Origin: Spirochaetia bacterium UBA5550
Lineage (GTDB): Bacteria > Spirochaetota > UBA4802 > UBA5550
DNA length: 7,684 nucleotides
Direction: 5' to 3'
NCBI GenBank assembly: GCA_002425885.1
Contig: DINC01000179.1
Span: 17,692 to 25,375 of the forward strand
Made by a program: the position numbers and the translations under genes. Shown one piece after another: positions 5,945 to 7,684 of this stretch. Under the pieces are notes generated by a model. That model did not search any database. It had not been told where the DNA came from and saw nothing but the letters and a program-made list of their open reading frames with translations. How positions within the stretch are numbered: the stretch's first letter is position 1; each line of letters begins with the position of its first letter.

Positions 5945-6916
5945 TTACTTAACCTTATTCTTGTACCACTCCACTGTCTCAGTCATTATTTCAAGATTAT
6001 CCTTTTTAGGATGCCATCCCGTGAGGCCCTTGATTTTATCACAGTCAAGATACACGCTGTGAAAAATGAAAAGAAGGTGCTCTCTTGTGAAATAGTTTAC
6101 ATTAGAAGGCATAATCAGGAATGAAAATAGTTTCGCCTTTAGCGGAGTTATATGCTTGATCGCAAAGTCCAGTTTGCATTTTTCCTTAATTTTCACTATC
6201 TGCTCCATCTGAGTCGGAACATTATCTGAGCCAATATTGAATATCTGTCCAAAGGCCTTGTTCCCGGCCTTGTATATTTTGAGGAACGCCTCAGCAGCAT
6301 CATCAGGCGCCAGGAGCTGAAAATGCGTGTCGCCGTTGCCGGACATATACATTACATTGTCATTACCAAGTCCCATAGCCATGTAGAGCGTGATCAGTAT
6401 CGCCGAATTTTTTACCTGCGGCCCTGTAACTACTGATGGTCTCATTATTGTAAGATTGATATTATTCTTTTTAGCATAAGCCGTACATATCTGTTCAGCT
6501 TTCCACTTGTCTTTTCCGTAAGCTGTGTAGGGTTTTTTTCTGTCCTCTTCTTTCAGGGGGAAAGAATCAGTCTTTCCGTAAACAGCATATGAGGATAGGA
6601 AAATAAATCTGTTAATTTTGGATCTTTTAGCTGCGATCATTACGTTTAGGGCACCGGCAGTATTGATTTTTTTCATCTTTCTGCGCCCTGTTTTCTGGGC
6701 ACGGCTTTTGTCCATGAGGTGGATTATTGTGTCACACCCTTTACATGCAGTGAGAAGTTTTTTAAATGTAAAGAGATCACCCTGTATGAATTCAACTCCC
6801 TCCGGAAGAGATTCAGGTTTATACATGTCGTAGCATCTGACTTTTTCGCCGCTGTGTAAAAAATTTTCAACCACTGCTTTGCCGAGAAGAGAGTTTGAAC
6901 CGGTAATTAATATCAT
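5945..6916 (-). CDS. NAD-dependent epimerase/dehydratase (extended SDR family)
   Basis: This 323-residue protein, typical in length for extended short-chain dehydrogenases, is predicted cytosolic. The N-terminal Rossmann motif is T5-G-S-N-S9-L-L-G12; the family's TGxxGxxG has its middle Gly replaced by Ser9. Other family marks are an acidic residue after strand 2 (C-Y-D30), G-D-L (46-48), the strand F-I-F-L-S-S-Y-A-V-Y-G (104-114), the catalytic Y133-x-x-x-K137 in P-Y-T-A-Y-G-K, R159-P after strand 6, and F-N-I-G-S (226-230). The substrate is probably a nucleotide sugar or a sterol-like/lipid alcohol; motifs alone do not decide it. ATG 6916 is fixed by a strong GGAGGT site (complement of 6922-6927) 5 nt upstream. 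The gene converges on the VWA gene and is preceded by a signal-peptidase-like gene on the same strand, 125 bp away, so it may have its own promoter. Confidence 0.88.
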   Translation of the reverse strand: MILITGSNSLLGKAVVENFLHSGEKVRCYDMYKPESLPEGVEFIQGDLFTFKKLLTACKGCDTIIHLMDKSRAQKTGRRKMKKINTAGALNVMIAAKRSKINRFIFLSSYAVYGKTDSFPLKEEDRKKPYTAYGKDKWKAEQICTAYAKKNNINLTIMRPSVVTGPQVKNSAILITLYMAMGLGNDNVMYMSGNGDTHFQLLAPDDAAEAFLKIYKAGNKAFGQIFNIGSDNVPTQMEQIVKIKEKCKLDFAIKHITPLKAKLFSFLIMPSNVNYFTREHLLFIFHSVYLDCDKIKGLTGWHPKKDNLEIMTETVEWYKNKVK

Positions 6917-6963
6917 GAGCGACCTCCAATTTATATCTATTTAACAGGAAATGAACCAGCAGA

Positions 6964-6994
6964 ATTATAATATAACTTTGAATTCATAAGTCAA
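6964..6994 (-). promoter_or_regulatory. Candidate promoter for the epimerase gene
   Basis: On the minus strand TTGACT (complement of 6989-6994) is followed after 16 bp by TATTAT (complement of 6967-6972), or after 19 bp by a perfect TATAAT (complement of 6964-6969). The pair lies about 50-80 bp upstream of the epimerase start, in the AT-rich gap after the signal-peptidase-like gene. I found no clear terminator in that gap, so read-through from the upstream gene is also possible. Confidence 0.4.
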
Positions 6995-7041
6995 GAAGAA
7001 ATAGAAAATGGAGCTTTAAATGAGGAGGGTATCAGTTGCGG

Positions 7042-7683
7042 CTATTTCAGGTGACCTGCTGAGATGAAATTCTCAGAGGGGAGAGATGTTCTGCCCGGAA
7101 GAATTCCAGCTTCTCCGGAATACAGTATCCCCTCTACCCGCCCTTTTATACGGGACTGTTCGTTTTTTAAAAACAGTTCAGTCGTATTCCTGATGTCCGG
7201 TGCCAGAAAGTATTCACCGGCAGAGAGTATAATTTCCTGGATTTTAAGAGAGGGGTCCCCTTTCACCGCATACCTGACTCTGCCATTCTGCTCAGAAATT
7301 ACGTCATAATCCGTTAATGAAAGCTTCCACAGCTCCTCTTCGGTGAATATAGATAGGGGGAGCTCTGAACCATCTGAGAGAAACCGGCCTTTTGTGTATC
7401 CAATTCTTTCTCCAGGCAGGCCGATTACCCTGAGGAGCTTTCCGGTTGAGCCGGAATTTACTGCAACAATATCTCCACTGCTGTAACCTGAAAGATTTAT
7501 TTTTTTTATAGCGATGAGATCTCCTTTCCTGAAAAGAGGGGGCTGTGCTTCATCAGCTTTTGTAATTTCAAAAACTGAGAGAAAGAGCACAATCGCAACA
7601 ACGGTCAGGATAATGTTAACGCATGAAAACAGGGAATATAATACAGAAGAGTTGTACCATGACATAAGAGTTTTCTTTTTACG
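7042..7683 (-). CDS. Signal peptidase I-like membrane protein, probably catalytically inactive; 5' end likely outside window
   Basis: One membrane helix (about residues 13-32 counted from the Met at 7665) precedes a domain resembling type I signal peptidase (S26). The landmarks align but the catalytic residues differ. The box normally reading S-x-S-M-x-P-T-L is A-D-E39-A-Q-P-P-L, with Glu for the Ser nucleophile and Ala for Met. The box K-R-V-I-G-L-P-G-D is L78-R-V-I-G-L-P-G-E, with Leu for the general-base Lys, though K76 sits two residues earlier. G-D-N-R is degenerate (P-D157-I-R). R-K-G-D (46-49), S-S-G-D-I-V-A-V (62-69) and Y-A-V-K-G-D-P-S (132-139) support the fold. The ATG at 7663-7665 has no convincing ribosome binding site. 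The frame stays open upstream to the edge, reading R-K-K-K-T-L before the Met, so the gene probably starts beyond 7684. It might be a scaffold or accessory protein for another signal peptidase; a divergent active protease is less likely. Confidence 0.72.
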   Translation of the reverse strand, partial: RKKKTLMSWYNSSVLYSLFSCVNIILTVVAIVLFLSVFEITKADEAQPPLFRKGDLIAIKKINLSGYSSGDIVAVNSGSTGKLLRVIGLPGERIGYTKGRFLSDGSELPLSIFTEEELWKLSLTDYDVISEQNGRVRYAVKGDPSLKIQEIILSAGEYFLAPDIRNTTELFLKNEQSRIKGRVEGILYSGEAGILPGRTSLPSENFISAGHLK

Positions 7684-7684
7684 G

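Overview
The window looks like chromosomal DNA from a Gram-negative-type anaerobic or microaerophilic bacterium of moderate GC (about 40% by eye). The evidence is a signal-peptide-bearing c-type cytochrome, clear GGAGG/AGAAGGAG-type ribosome binding sites, short intergenic gaps and simple hairpin terminators. A spirochaete-like or deeply branching lineage is my impression from protein style only; nothing in the sequence fixes the taxon. I see no mobile element, RNA gene, CRISPR array or integration scar.

Layout. Positions 2-169 hold the 3' end of a probable adenylate kinase, closed by a perfect 12-bp hairpin terminator. At 249-491 is a very small exported cytochrome with one CX2CH and one CX4CH haem motif, followed by a strong hairpin. 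After a 200-bp spacer with a promoter-like element and a small inverted repeat, four same-strand genes follow with gaps of 33, 18 and 11 bp and look like one operon (692-5904). They encode a four-helix membrane protein (faintly AtpI-like), a soluble PAS-PAS histidine-kinase-like protein, a RavA-type MoxR AAA+ ATPase and a ViaA-like von Willebrand factor A (VWA) protein. An 11-bp hairpin separates this operon from two genes on the minus strand: an NAD-dependent epimerase/dehydratase (5945-6916) and a signal-peptidase-I-like membrane protein (7042 to the right edge).

How it may work together. MoxR/VWA pairs such as RavA-ViaA are chaperone-like ATPase systems that help assemble or mature partner complexes, often near the membrane. 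Here the pair is preceded by a PAS sensor whose ATP-binding domain looks intact but whose phospho-acceptor histidine is replaced by serine (residue 325). It may therefore act as an ATP-dependent regulatory or scaffold subunit of the MoxR/VWA machine rather than as a classical two-component kinase; this is inference. The membrane protein at the front and a Lys-punctuated hydrophobic helix near the C-terminus of the VWA protein both suggest a job at the membrane.

A second degenerate enzyme sits at the right edge. The signal-peptidase-like protein keeps the fold signatures but has Glu in place of the nucleophilic Ser and Leu in place of the general-base Lys, so it is probably not a peptidase. 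Its reading frame stays open to the window edge, so its true start is probably outside the window.
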